Shown one piece after another: positions 12,301 to 24,503 of a DNA stretch of 64,000 nucleotides. Origin of the DNA: Tausonia pullulans (Eukaryota > Basidiomycota > Tremellomycetes > Cystofilobasidiales > Mrakiaceae); assembly GCA_951802195.1 (NCBI GenBank), contig OX637626.1, positions 620,001 through 684,000 on the forward strand. Reading direction: 5' to 3'. The notes under the pieces are model-generated. The model saw only the letters and a list, made by a program, of their open reading frames with translations. It made no database searches and was not told where the DNA came from. Position 1 is the stretch's first letter. Each line of letters begins with the position of its first letter. The position numbers and the translations under genes are program-made.

Positions 12301-14014
12301 TTGATAGGCCCCCAGTAAACGAAATTCGGTCGAGAATCATGTCGATAGGCTTCAAGTGCGGTCAACTCTCGCGGCTGAGCTCCCGTGACTGTCGCTGACT
12401 GGCTCTCTCGCCCTTCAGGGAAAAGCTCAAGCTCACGAGCCCGGTCGTTGACCAGCTCGTGGCCGGATCCAACTCGGACATTCGTCAGGTCCTCAACATG
12501 CTCTCAACCTGGAAGCTCGCCAACAATGAGATCTCGTTCGACGACGGCAAGGAGCTGTGCGTGTCTCCCAATGCACTGTTCGCTATGAGCTCCGCATGTC
12601 TGATATCGGCCCCTCTCCTGCTCTCTCAAGGCTCCGCATGAATGAGAAAAATACTATTCTCTCCCCCTTCGACCTCTGCAACAAGCTCTTCGGTCCCTAC
12701 ATGTTCTCGCACACCAACCGACAGACGCTCACGGAGAAGATGGAGCTCTATTTTCAGGACTTTTCATTCGTCCCCCTCTTCATGCAGGTGCGTCTGTGCG
12801 TTCATCGAACGAGTGGAGCTGTACTGACCTCTCTCGCTCACAGGACAACTACCCGAAGCAGAATTTCTCGCGCGCCAACAACCTCGACGGCCACGAAGCC
12901 GCACTGAAAAAGCTCGAGCTTATGGACAAAGCGGCAGAGGCCATCTCCCAGGGTGACTGTATCGACCGGATGATCCATGGGTGAGGGCTACAGCGATCTA
13001 GCTTACTGGCCAGACGCTAACCCAAGATCTCCCTTCTTCTCTCAGTCCGGACCAGCAGTGGTCTCTTCTCCCCTGCCACGCCGTCATGTCGACTATCATC
13101 CCGGCCTACCACTGCTACGGAGCCGGCGGAGGCTGGGGTGGCCAGTACGGAATGTCCTTCCCTGCGTTCGTCCTAGTCCATTTTCCGGCTTGTCCTCCTT
13201 CAAACGCCATTGTTGACGATCGACCTCGATATTTTAGCTGGATGGGCAACAACTCGAAGCAACAAAAGTTCAACAAGCTTCTCCACGACATCCAGATCCA
13301 TATGCGGCTCAAGATCTCCGGTAACGCCGGGCAGGTTCGCCAGCACTATATCCCCGCGCTCTTCGAGAAGCTCGTCGCGCCGCTCCAGGACAAGAACGCC
13401 GGATCTGTTCGTTTTTGTCCTCCATTATCGACCCTTACCTTTCTCCAGAGCTGAATAGCCTGTTCCCACAGGACCAGATTGAGCAGATCATCGAGACGAT
13501 GGACGAGTACTTCCTCAACAAGGAGCACTGGGACGCCATGGTCGAACTCGGCGTCGGGTCCCACAAGGAGGCCGATGTCACCAAGAAGATCGCGACGAGC
13601 ACCAAGACAGCCTTCACCAAGACGTGAGAAGAGATCAGGCATTCTGTGATCGAGGCATAATCTGATATCTTCTCCCTTTCGCAGCTACAATAAGTCGGAC
13701 CACCCCGTTCCCTTCCGCAAAGAAGGCGTCTTTCAGGCCGCAAAGCTCGCACCGGAACCGAAGGCCGATAATGAGGATGTTCTTGTAAGTTTGGCTTTTC
13801 AAACGGAAATAGGCTGGGCTTGAAGCTGATCCTTTCCGTTTTCTTTTAGGATGATGGCGAGGGCGAGTTTGTGGCGTCTTCTGAGGACGAGACGGAGGAA
13901 GGCGACCTTGAGGAGCAGATGAAGAAGGACAAGCTCATTAGAGCTAAAAAGTCCACCAAGGGAGCCGCTGCGACCAAGAAGGCGGCGACTTCCAAGTCCA
14001 AGGCCAAGAAATGA
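9379..14014 (+). CDS. RFC1: Replication factor C subunit 1 (clamp loader large subunit)
   Basis: Loads the PCNA sliding clamp onto primed DNA together with RFC2-5, in the nucleus. Model of 22 exons: 9379..9477, 9874..9973, 10045..10078, 10144..10170, 10244..10457, 10526..10683, 10753..10929, 11002..11307, 11393..11509, 11574..11760, 11823..11876, 11949..12074, 12149..12234, 12308..12355, 12419..12556, 12631..12787, 12844..12980, 13046..13165, 13238..13406, 13472..13623, 13685..13784, 13850..14014; 956 codons, all in phase. Order of parts: an N-terminal DIRNFF motif resembling the PCNA-binding box of RFC1; a Lys/Asp-rich linker; a BRCT domain around residues 235-315 (LVFTGEL ... VTGSPSG ... 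TSYVVVGE); an AAA+ ATPase with Walker A GPPGIGKT (about 430) and Walker [11 protein letters not shown] (about 507); then the RFC1 collar domain and a Lys-rich tail. Length matches fungal RFC1. Very confident of identity; a few splice sites could shift. Confidence 0.95.
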
Positions 14015-14166
14015 TGAAGGTTCTCGACATACCACTCCTTTGCCTGCGTTCTCCCTTTCTTCTCCCAAGATCTTGCTTGCTCGCCATCTTGTCCATATCC
14101 CTTTCCGTTCCTTTTTCCCTTCTCCTCTAATGCCTCCAAGTGTCTGGTATGTCATGAGCCTCCTTG

Positions 14167-16527
14167 TCATTCCATCTCGAACTCATCGGCCGTCTTTATG
14201 TCGTCGATGGCTTGAAGGCTGCCGTAGTCGGAGCTTCTCTCGTCCTCCTCATCCGTTTCTTCGTCTCCCCCATCTTCATTTCCCCTGTCCCATTCCTCCT
14301 CGTCAATTTCCTCGTCAGAGCTCTCCTCTTCGTTCAGCGGCAGATCTTCAGAGGTCACCAAGTCAACGGATTTAGCGTTTAAAGCGAGCTGGGACATGCA
14401 CTCACCCTTGTCTTCCATCTCCATCAACGCTCCCAGCTCTGCCCAACCAAGCCCCTCCTCGTCCATCCCCCTCACAATTTCCCACGCCCTCGCCTCCCAA
14501 ACCCTGTCCCGCCTCTTGTCCTGTCTCTCGAGCGCCCGGTCCCGCGCAGCCTCGTCCGCCGTCTCGAGCGGGTCAACGACGTCGTCTTCGTCTTCGGACG
14601 AATCGATGATGATGTCCGCCCGCTTTGGAATGTGGTACTTTGGCTTCCCAGGAGCAGCGGCCTCGGATGGCTCACGGAGGACGGAGAGTGCGCAGAGTCC
14701 GTTGGAGGGCGCGTCGTGGGGTGAGAGGTGAGATGAGAGTGGAAACTGGACAAGCTCTACGGGGACCTCGGCATCCCCGAGCGACGAGAGGCCTGAGTTT
14801 GACCATGCGACGGAGGAGGGAGCGAGGCTGTCGTCCAGGTAGGTCCTGAAGTCGCTCTCAGACCGAGATTCATCGTCTTCATCGGTGTCGGATCGGGAAG
14901 TTCGAGGAATTCTGCGAGCAAGCTTTGCCGATGATTGTGGAGGGTCCAACAGAGGGTAGATGCAATGAGCGTTCGTCAGCTGAGCCTGTCGGGAGGATCA
15001 TGGATTGCGTTGGCGCACCTCGTGGTCTAGCTTGCCGCCCAAGCGATACAGGGCGGCCCGAACACCTTCCCCAGAGATGACAACGGCTCCTGACTCTTTT
15101 CTTGGCTTGGCTGCGAGCTCCCCCGAGGGCAAGACTTCGAACGGCACATCCTTTCGTGCCTTGCCGACGTCTGCTGGGAAGTTGACGGCAATGCGGAGGA
15201 TGTTGGTGATATACTGCCGTAAATGGTTCACAAGCTCGAGAAGATGGTCGTAGGAGATGGGGAGGGATGTCGAATCCGGGGATGTGGTGCTCCTGAGAGA
15301 AAAAAAGCAGGTCAGGCCTGAAAAGTTCCTCGCTCGGGCTCGCTCGCTCACCTCTGAACAGCGGCGAGGTATTTGTAGCTGAATATGTCTGTCACATCCG
15401 CTCGCAACCGACTGGTGAGCTCCATCTTCCGAATTTGGCCACCGATACGGGCGCCCGCAGTCCACGCGCGCCTCGACTTGTCATCACCGCCCGCCGGATC
15501 GTCCTGCTCTAGCGGGGTCGCAGGAGGATCATCACCAGCGGACTTGCCATCCCTCTCGCGGACCATGATCTCCCTCGCAAGCCCTTCCAGCTTCTCCGAA
15601 GTGAGGTTCGCGAGCCACTCGGTCTTGAACGCCGTGCGCTGCTGTTCGAGCAACCCCTGCTTGCGCTCCTTTTTTTGTGCCTTATTCAAGCCCTTCCAGC
15701 CCTGCTTCTCAAGCTTGGGAGTCTTTGCCAGCAGCTGACTTCGCTTCTCCTCCTCCACGAACCCTAAGTCGGCCGCGAGCGACTCCTCAAACTCGATCCA
15801 CCGCTCGCTGACCTCTCGGGCCGCCGGCGGAGGGCGACACGCCCCTCCCTCGCGTTTCCTTTTCTTTGGGGCCGTATTTGCGCCTCGCTCAAGGATTTCG
15901 AGGTAGGCGTAGACTTCGAGGACGGTCTTGCTGCTGCCTTGGCCTTGGGAGAGGAGGTCCTCGGCGATGAGGTCCGGCCGGGACTTGCCGTGCCGAGCGA
16001 GACTCGCGAAGAACGCGTCCTTTTCGGCGCGCGACCAACGTGTTCGTGCGGCGGTAAGGGTCCGAGAGTCCGAGGCAGGGAAGCGAGAGAGGTCGAATGT
16101 TGAGCGAAGGTGCGAGGTGAAGTGAGTGTCGTAGAAGTCAACGCGGGTGAGGATCGTGGGTGTTGGTTGAGGGACGGTCTCCTCAGGAGACGTGGGGAGC
16201 TCCAGCTGGCCAGCTGTGCTTGAGCTCGCTGTCGGATCGAATGGTGCGTAGAATGGTAGGGGAGCGCTGGAAGAGGATCCGAAGGACCGCCTGGACACGA
16301 GGGCGTGTCAGAGGGAGAGAAGGACCTGTCAGTTTGTCGCGCGCAGGCCAGCGTCGGGGGAGTCCGCCAAACGCGAGCCTGCTCTCCAGGGCGAGGCTCT
16401 CTCAACGTGGGGGCGTACATATTGGGACTTGCGTCGCAGGCTCAGGCAACGTCCTCGAGCTGTTCGAAGCGAAGGGGCAGGAGAGAGGTCGGATAGGTGG
16501 TTGTGACGGCGGTCGAAAGTTGAACAT
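14167..16527 (-). CDS. SANT-domain protein, Rrn5-like (Pol I upstream activation factor)
   Basis: Model: complement(join(14167..14985, 15019..15292, 15352..16290, 16451..16527)), about 702 residues. The first exon is the weak point. It is chosen because an ATG at 16527 and a GT donor give the phase the main exon needs. Around residue 110 is a SANT/Myb-like segment, TRWSRAEKDAFFASLARHG, followed by PDLIAEDL and LEVYAYLEIL, the arrangement seen in Rrn5 of the RNA polymerase I upstream activation factor. Further on are a Lys-rich helix, KMELTSRLRADVTDIFSYK, and a strongly acidic C-terminus (DEEIDEEEWDRG). The role in rRNA transcription is inferred from family resemblance only; another SANT chromatin protein is possible. 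The intron 14986-15018 would be only 33 nt, much shorter than others here. Converges on RFC1 with 152 bases between stops. Confidence 0.6.
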
Positions 16528-16990
16528 GTCCCAGCCAGTCCGCCGCGCATGGTTCCCCGCCTTCTTGTGAACAGACCAAGATCCAGGAATTCAGAGCAGT
16601 TCTCGATTAGGAAGCCCAGAAGCGACGCTTCTCAGGAACGATGACCACCTGCGCTGTAATCTTTGACAGGGGAGAATGTCACGCTGTCGTCAGCTGACCT
16701 CAATACAGTTCGGCGATGACCGGCTGGCCCAGCATCGCACGTCGATCTCATGCGATCACGCTGCCTGGAAGCAGTCAGAGCAGTCTTTACGGCCGATGAT
16801 TCCGGATGTCACCCTAGATGTCGTCAAGAGCTCCTCACATCGAACCGACAGGGCACTTTTCGCGCATGAACCCGGCCGCCCGTGTCGTCTCCACCGACCC
16901 CCCACACACGCCACTCCCCCCGCTCTTTTCCGGCTTCCCTCCTCTCTCCTTCTCCTTCTCCTCTACCATCCTCCCCTAGCCCATCTGATC
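16528..16990. promoter_or_regulatory. Divergent region, Rrn5-like / TBCA
   Basis: 463 bases shared by two divergent starts. The part just before the TBCA start is CT-rich (about 16880-16985). No recognised binding site. Confidence 0.4.
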
Positions 16991-17684
16991 ATGTCGAGCG
17001 CCGAAGAGCTTAAGGCCGCCAAGAGGCAGATTTCCATCAAGACCGGTGTCGTCAAGCGGTGCGTCGTCCATCCTCTCAATCTAACGGAAGACGATGGCGA
17101 GCGCGCGCTGAGGCTCGCTCTCTCCTCGCGTGGCATCATCTGTTGCCGGTCGCCGCCCCGGCCCTGTTCACTGATGCGTCTCCCTGCGCCCGACAGATTG
17201 ACGAACGAACACAAGAGCTACCAGACCGAGACCGAGCAGCAGAAGGCCGTCGTCGATCGCCTCGTCGCAAAGGAGGGATCCGACGAATGGGACGTCCAGA
17301 ACTCGGTTCGTCTCGTGCCCTTCCCTCTTCCTCTCTCCGGGGTAACGCAACGCAAAACACGCGTGCTGATGGGCTCCCTGATCCCCCCTTGTTGCTCGCC
17401 CGCGCACGAGCAGAAAAAGGTCCTCGCCGACTGCGAGCAAATGATTGAGCCAGCAAGGAAGCGCGCCCAAGAGGCCATCGCCCAGCTTCAGGACGTTCTC
17501 GTGAGTGTCGGCCAGCGTCATGTCGGTTGGACGACGACGAAGCCTGACGCCTGGTCCTCCTCGCCACTCCATTCTTCCCTCCCTTGCCCAGGCCATGGCC
17601 GAGTCGGAACCGGAAGTCCTCGCATCTGAGGAGGTCACCAAGGCCAAGGACCTGCTCGCCTCGATCACCACCCCTTCGTCATGA
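16991..17684 (+). CDS. TBCA: Tubulin-specific chaperone A (tubulin folding cofactor A)
   Basis: Captures folded beta-tubulin in the cytosol and hands it on in the tubulin assembly pathway. The yeast form is Rbl2. Model: join(16991..17058, 17197..17305, 17414..17500, 17592..17684), 118 residues, close to the usual 105-120. The protein is a three-helix bundle by pattern: LKAAKRQISIKTGVVKRL, then KSYQTETEQQKAVVDRL, then VLADCEQMIEPARKRAQE, ending in a variable tail. Conserved family residues include the KTG-VVKRL segment of helix 1 and the KVL-DCE-M-P start of helix 3. Four exons with introns of 138, 108 and 91 nt, somewhat longer than the local average. Confidence 0.92.
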
Positions 17685-17989
17685 GGCGGCGTGCAAGGCA
17701 GCGGCAGTGGCGAAGCCGTAGACGCCTGGAGAATGGACTGGGCCCATCATTAGTCTTCTCTTCTTTACGAACATATTATGACCCTTACGCTGCCTCCTGA
17801 GAGTCCAAAGCGAGAGAGCGACAGAGACAGACGCGGTGAGCCTCCCTCTCCTCGCAGGAGCGACCGACGCGAGGAGCGCTCGCGTCAGGGCTGCATCCCC
17901 TCTCCCAACGACCACCTACCGAACACCGCCTCCGCTTCCCTGCATTCTCACGCGTCTCTGGATACCTCGCCGTCGGCAGCCTCGGAAGG
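17685..17989. promoter_or_regulatory. Region between TBCA and CFT2
   Basis: 305 bases in tandem orientation, carrying the TBCA 3' end and the CFT2 promoter. Nothing else seen. Confidence 0.4.
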
Positions 17990-20900
17990 ATGATCACCTT
18001 CATGCCGCTTTCGGCCTCGTCCCAGATCGCCTCGTCCTCGACGACGGCGTTGCTGCCGCTGGCGTACCTCATCCAGCTCGATGATATCAAGATCCTCGTC
18101 GACTGTGGAAGCCCGGATCTTCGGCGCGCTCTCGAGGGTGGGGACGAGGAGGGCGACTATGAGAAGCTGCTTCGAGAGTGAGTCGCTGTCGTTGGGTCGT
18201 CGAACGACTGGAGCAACGAGGGAAGAGCTGTCGACCACGCGCCCGCGCTCTCTTTGACTCCCCCGTCTCATTGCAATGATATACCTCGCTTGTTGTCTGT
18301 ATTGGAAGCTGACGGTGTTTCTTACCGTAGACACGCACCGTCAATCTCGCTCGTCCTCTTGACCCACTCCTCGCTCGCGCACCTTGGCTACTACCCCTTC
18401 GCCCGGTCCCACCTTGGCCTGACGTGCCCCGTTTATGCGACCGTGCCCGTCGTCTCGATGGGCCGCGTTTCATGCATCGAAGAGGTCGACAGCTGGCGAG
18501 GCGAGATGGACGGCGCGCTCTGGGAGGATGCCGCTCAACAGGACGACGCGACAGCTTCCGCGGACGCGATCAAGGACATGATCGTCGACAGTGATGAGAC
18601 CGAACTCGGTGGTACGAAACAGGGCGATCGGACTGCCCAGTTGAAGTCCAAGAGGTCCAAGTGGGTTGCCACGAGTGAGGAGGTCCTCCAGGCGTTTGAG
18701 GCGGTCACGAGGGTCAAGTATGAGAGTCCGACGCGTCTGATGGGTGAGTCTGCGTGTCCTTTCGTCTTCAACATCAAAGGATAAACGGGCTGAAGCAGAA
18801 GCAACGCATTCTTAGGTACCCTCTCCTCTCTTACCCTGACGGCCTTCTCGGCTGGACACTCCCTCGGAGGAACCATTTGGAAGATTCGTTCTCCCTCGTC
18901 CGGTACAATCCTCCACGCCGTCGGCATGAACCACACCCGCGAGCGGCATATCAACGGCACCGTCCTGCTCAAGGAAAAGGGCGAGGGCATCTACGAGGGT
19001 CTAGGAAGGCCCGATCTTCTCATCACAGACACCGACCGGGTCGGCTGGAAGAACCTCAAGCGCAAGGAGCGCGACGGCCACTTCCTGCGTGAGCGCGCTC
19101 GTCTTCCCTTGTCTGGCTGGACCGAGCTGGACTCTGACTTCCTTTCTCAATTCAGAACTCATCACCTCCACACTCCAGTCCCAGTCTTCCCTCCTTTTCC
19201 CCGTCGATCCCTCTACTCGCCTCATCGAACTACTCATCCTCCTCGACCAGCACTGGTCCTACTCGACCGCCCAGGCCCACCAGCAAGGGCGGAATTGGCG
19301 CTACCCTCTCTGCCTCGTCAGTCGGACAGGTCGTCAGATGGTTGACTTTGCCCGCAGTCTCATGGAGTGGATGGGTGGGAGCGTCGCCGACGGAGAGGCC
19401 GCCGGCGACGGTGCGGTCGGTCGAGGCGGTCGAGGAGGAGCAGGTGGCCATCAGATGCGCGGCCACCCGCTTGAGTTCCGACACCTCCGGTTCTTCGACT
19501 CAGTCGAAGCTCTCACATCGACGCTGCCGACATCACAGCCGAAGCTCATCCTCGCTATCCCGCCATCCATGTCTCATGGCCCGTCACGACGGCTCTTTAC
19601 CCAGCTCGCCTCGAACCCCAACACGCTCGTCCTTCTCACGTCTCGAGGCCTCCAGGGTACTCTCAGCCAGGAGCTCTTCGAGATATGGAACTCCAAGCAG
19701 GAGCGAGGCTCCAAGGCTGGGGAAGGCCAGATCGGCCGGCCTGTCGAGCTGAAGGACCAGATGGAGATTAAAGTTCGTCGTTCATCCATGCTCACTTGCT
19801 CGGCAGGCTTGCATCTCTGACACCTCTTTTTCTCGCTCTTCTAAGCTTAACTTCAAGGTCCCCCTCTCGGGCCAGGAGCTCGCCGACCACCTCGAGGCCA
19901 AACGGCTCGCCTCTGAGAAGGAAGCCGCCAAGAAGGCTTCGCGAGCTAAGACGTCTCGGAAGCTCCTCGAGGCCGACGAGGTCGACTCGGACGCTTCTTC
20001 CGATGCCGACTCGGACGCCGAAGTCGACATCTCCCTCGGGGACGGCAGCGGAGGTGGCGGCGATCCTCGGGTGCCTCGTGGCCAGGGCATCGACACAGGC
20101 GGATGGGACGACGATCGGCAGGTCTCGTTCGATATCTTCGTCAAGGGTCAGATGACGAGGTCGACGACGTTCTTCAAGAGCGCTGGTGGGGAGAAGCCGA
20201 GGTTCCGAATGTTTCCCGTCGTCGACATCCGGAGAGGCCGCAAAGTCGACCTTTACGGCGAGACGATTGACATTGGCATCTGGCAGCGGAAGGGCAAGGA
20301 GATTGAAGAAGAGGGGGAGAGTGAGATTGTCAAGATGGCCAAGCGGAGAAAAATCGAAGAGGAGGAAAAGCAGGTTAGTCTCTCGCTGGATCGGCAGCCT
20401 TCTCGAATTGTCATTCTGAGGTCTGTCTCTTACTCTCCCCCTCCCCAGCGCGAGCCACCAGAAGTCCCCTCCAAGTTCATTACCGAGACGCACAAGGTTC
20501 AGCTGTCATGCGGTCTTCACTACATTGACATGGAGGGATTGAACGACGGCCGCGCGATCAAGACCATCATTCCCCAGATCAACCCGCGTCGACTTGTACG
20601 TCGGATTGCTCATCGCCTTGGCTCGTATTTGACGGCTCATCTTGATTACCCCTCCTCAGATCCTTGTCAACGGAGAGTCTGACGCGACTGAGGATCTTCT
20701 CTCGGCCTGTAAGGCTATCCCGTCGATGACTCACGAGATCTTTGCCCCGAGCGAAGGTGAAGCGCTCCAGATTGGAGAGAATATGACCTCGTACTCGCTC
20801 TCGCTTGGAGATGGTCTGATGTCGGCTCTCAAATTCTCCAAGGTCCGTTGTCGGATGACTCGCACCTTCTTCCGCTCAGATGGCGGCGAGGACTGACCCT

Positions 20901-21361
20901 TCATCACCCTCCTCCAGTTTGAGGACTACGAGGTCGCTCAGGTGATGGGCCGCTACACCTTCCCCTCCAACTCGACCATCCCCGTCCTCGAGCCTGCCTC
21001 GCTTGTCTCGGTCGCCGACCCCACCAAGCCCGAGGACGGCGAAACGTCCTCCGTCGCGACGACTCTCTCGCTGAGCGTGACGCTTCCCCCACTCGCTCCC
21101 TCGCTCTACATTGGCGATCTCAAGCTCACAGCTCTCAAGGCCCGTCTCCAGCGACTCGGGATCGGCGCCGAGTTTGCAGGCGAAGGTGTCCTCGTCTGCG
21201 GGATCGTCGAGGACGACGGCGATGACAGCGAGGGTGGAGGCGAGGTCGTCGCAGTGCGCAAGCTAGACAAGGGGCGGATCGAGGTGGAGGGGGGCGTCGG
21301 AGACCTGTTCTACAAGGTTCGGAGCGAGGTCTTCGGGCTGCATGCGGTTGTGTCGGGATGA
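17990..21361 (+). CDS. CFT2: Cleavage and polyadenylation specificity factor subunit 2
   Basis: Subunit of the nuclear pre-mRNA 3'-end processing complex, partner of the nuclease Ysh1/CPSF73. Model: join(17990..18177, 18331..18743, 18816..19088, 19156..19772, 19846..20373, 20449..20595, 20660..20842, 20918..21361), 930 residues. It opens with the metallo-beta-lactamase strand ILVDCGS. The HxHxDH position reads LLTHSSLAHLGYYPFA, so the zinc ligands are replaced, as expected for the inactive CPSF2 branch rather than CPSF73. The beta-CASP segment has FSAGHSLGGTIWKI and NHTRERHINGTVL. Later come the Lys/Asp-rich insert typical of CFT2, the C-terminal VQLSCGLHYIDMEGL block and an end at GLHAVVSG. 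Convergent with the ferric reductase gene, only 62 bases between stops. Confidence 0.94.
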
Positions 21362-21423
21362 TATCGCGCGTTTTTCCCATGTTCGAGAACGCGAGAAGGA
21401 AAGAAGTCTACATCTGTACATGA

Positions 21424-23764
21424 TCAGAGGCCGAAGCCCTCGCTCCAAAAGTCCACCCCACCAGCAGCGACCCTCCGCCGTGTGCCCAATGCAGAGACGG
21501 CCATCCGCGCGCCATCCATGAGGCCCCTCGGTCCGCATGCAAAGACAGCGACCCCGCGAGTGGCTCCATCCTCGTCGATGATGCCGGAGAGAAGAGCAGG
21601 GAAGGACGGCCGAGAAAGGGAGATGTTGCAGTGTGGAGGTGGCAACGGAGGAAGGAGCTCGGAGCCAGTTATGTAGAGGGAGAGCGTGAGATTGGGCGAG
21701 AGAAGTGGCGTAATGATCGGGAGAAGAGAAGCGAAGGTGGCTGCGAAGCACGAGAATAGAATAAGAACCTGCTGGAGTCACAGGTGCTTCGACTAGAGAA
21801 CGTACCGTAATTCTTCGTGGCCCAAACCAACCGTACGACCCGCAGCTTCCCCTGAGCCATCGCTTCCCTCGCTTCCTCCGCCACTCCGAGCAGGAACGAC
21901 ACACCCGAACCGCCAGCCACACAGACGACCATCTCGGCCTCCCCCAACCCAGAGTATCCGAGCCCACCATAAGGTCCATCGAGAACGACGCGGACTTGCA
22001 CCGGCGCACCAAGGGCGTCGTCCTCGCGCTTCTCGAGCTCGTCCTGGCTGGATGCGAGCGCACGCACGGATTTTGTCCAGGATCCCGTCACGCCAGCAAT
22101 GAGGGTGATTCCGCCTGTTGAAGGGGAGCTGGCGGATGGCGGGGACGAGAGGATCGTAAAGGGATGGGATTCCAACGTGGTCCAAGATGCGGAGAGGACG
22201 CGCAAGTAGACATGCTGTGTCGGCAGCCAGCCGCGGTTCGCGTCGGGGATGTGAATCTAAGGAATGTATCAGTCGCCTGATCGTCTGGAGAGTGAATTTT
22301 GCTAAACTCACGAGGGTCATGCCGTCCAGAGGCACGAGGACAGCGTCCTTGATCCTGCACTTGAGAATGCGAGCAAAGAGGTCGAAGGCATAGAGCGCGA
22401 TAGGCGGGAATATCCACGGCTAAAACAGAACATTCAGAGTCAGATTGAGATAGAAAGTTCAGAAGAGCTGTGGATCTCACCTGGGCGTAAGGTGTGTGAT
22501 AGGCGATGGCAGCGAAGAAGCCGGCGACGGAGAGTATGCTAAAGTATAAACAGTCCTTGTTAGCGGTCACAGCGTACATGCTTTTCGTGGAAGTCAAAGA
22601 CACACTGCAGGAGGAAGAAAACGTTGTATGCTTTTTGGCGAATAGGCTTGATTGAGCTGACGGCGATCTAGTCGCGCGGGGTCTCGTCAGCAACGGCGAG
22701 TCGAACAGGCTAGGAAGTGGACTGACTAGAGTGAGAAATACGTATGCAATGATACCACGCTGGGCTTTAGCACTCGACTGGATGTAGTGAGGGGTGTTTG
22801 AGTACTGATCGAGCCACATCGCGCCGTGACAAGTCGCGCAGAGCCAGAGGAGGCGCCCGATCCAGCGGTGGCACCAATTGAACTTCTCGTAACCCATAGC
22901 TGGTAGTAGTCGCTGTCAGGCATGGTCCGAGATCGCGAGCGGCTGGGAGAGACGATGACGAACCGATAAGGAAAGAAAGCGGGTTGTTCTTGGTAGTGAG
23001 AAGGAAGAGAGGGGTGAGTTGTGCGAGCGCGATGAAGCCTGGGGTCGGTCCAGAACATCAACGACCAGACTCTTGTATGAAACGAGAAAAACCTGGACGA
23101 ACCGAAACGATTGGGGTTGGACTTGAGCTCCGCGTCCTTCGTGACGCAGACCCAGACCGCGGCAGCATACAGTGCCGCCGCCACGAGTTGGCAGAAACTT
23201 AGCAACTGAAGGTGGGATAACAAATAATTAGCAAAGACTGGAGCACTTCTAAAGATGAGTGCTTTTCCTCGACTCACAAGGTGGCTCCCCCCGAGACCCT
23301 CTCCACCGAGCGCCTTGGGGAGCGTCACCCATGGCATCCTCCACGTGCTTACGGCCTTGATACGCTCGTACATAGCCTTCGCCTGTCTCGAACTGTGCCC
23401 AATCCACGACTCTGTAGAAGGTGTCGACACTTTCTCCCCTGGGAGCTTGGAGTACGGCGCCGACATGGACTCCCAGATGGTCCAGCCGCGGAGGATCCGC
23501 CGTGTCCGGACGCTATAAAGCAGCTTGGGAACCGCCCTAGATACGACGATTGTCAAGCCGAGGAGTCCGATCCAGGCATAGGTGAAGTAGAGCTGGAATT
23601 TGGGGTCTGTAGCGTAGGAACTACCCGGACATAACTGTTAACACGGGCCGGCGATGTGAAGAAGCAGGAAGCCACACGCACTCGTAGATCTTGAACTCGT
23701 CCGGGATGGCTGGCGGCGCTCCGACGTCCGCTCGACGGAGAAGTGAGCTCGCTCGGAAGGACAT
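21424..23764 (-). CDS. Ferric/cupric reductase, FRE family transmembrane component
   Basis: Moves electrons from NADPH through FAD and two hemes across the plasma membrane, reducing external Fe(III) or Cu(II). Model: complement(join(21424..21740, 21806..22256, 22312..22419, 22481..22538, 22606..22667, 22727..22899, 22964..23038, 23103..23205, 23278..23634, 23678..23764)), 596 residues. Two bis-histidine heme pairs have the family H-x13-H spacing: the first starts at NWCHRW and ends in ATCHG, the second starts at FFLLHI (codon split by an intron) and ends in AYHTPY. FAD motif SHPFT lies near residue 372. NADPH motifs are VVLDGPYGG, AGGSGVSFLLGV and, near the C-terminus, FACGPRGLMDG. An in-frame ATG at 23848 could add 28 residues. 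Head-to-head with a Ctr copper transporter, which supports a metal-uptake role. Confidence 0.93.
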
Positions 23765-24503
23765 GGTGAGCGGTGAGAGGGTGAGAGTTGGGAGGTCGAG
23801 TTGTCCAGCCAGGAGCTTGCTGGGGAGCAACAGCGCCTGCGAGAGCATCCATTGGAAATGGTCCCCTCCTGCCTAGAGGTGGTCATTGTGGCTCTTTTCA
23901 CTCCGGGAGGCTGGTCAGTCACACTAGACGAGAGCATAGGACATGATGCCATTAGAATGATGAGACTGAGAAAGTGGCGGACTCCACCTGTCTGTCTTCA
24001 GAAGACGGGACGACGAGCTGATCTCGGCTCGTCCTCGCCCTTCCGCCTGAGGAGGAGCCTAAAATGCCGCAAACCGTCAACGACCTTCAGTGCGCCCGTT
24101 TCGCTTCTCACCTCAACGACCCCGAACTGCCTTGAAACTCAATAGGTAGACTCTCTTATGGGGTCTGATCCCCCTCGTTGAATATCAACGCGTTCAATGG
24201 AGTGACAGCGGCGAAAGGACGGTCTGCACTATCAGCACTGGGATCAACTGAAAGGGTCACCACAACTCGAAACGGGGAAGAAAAGTCTCAGCTTACCCGC
24301 TTCTGAGAGTCCATACATCTCGCCAAGGCCGAGAAAAGTGAAAAATATTCTCATCGGACTAAGAGAGAAGAGTAAGGAATGGGCTCATCCGACCGCCGGC
24401 CACTTGCTGCGTCTCTCCGAAGCTCTCTCGAGATTGCGAATAGCTCCCTCCGACCCCCTCAACTCTCGTGCTCAGAGACGTTCCTCCTTGCACTTCAACC
24501 ATC
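23765..24503. promoter_or_regulatory. Shared upstream region of ferric reductase and copper transporter
   Basis: 739 bases between two divergent metal-uptake genes, so a likely shared metal-responsive control region. I looked for known fungal elements: no exact TTTGCTCA (Mac1 type) is present. One match to the HGATAR iron-GATA consensus occurs on the minus strand at 24229-24234, which could be chance. The coding-looking stretch from about 24338 runs into the transporter leader and is not a separate gene. Confidence 0.5.
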
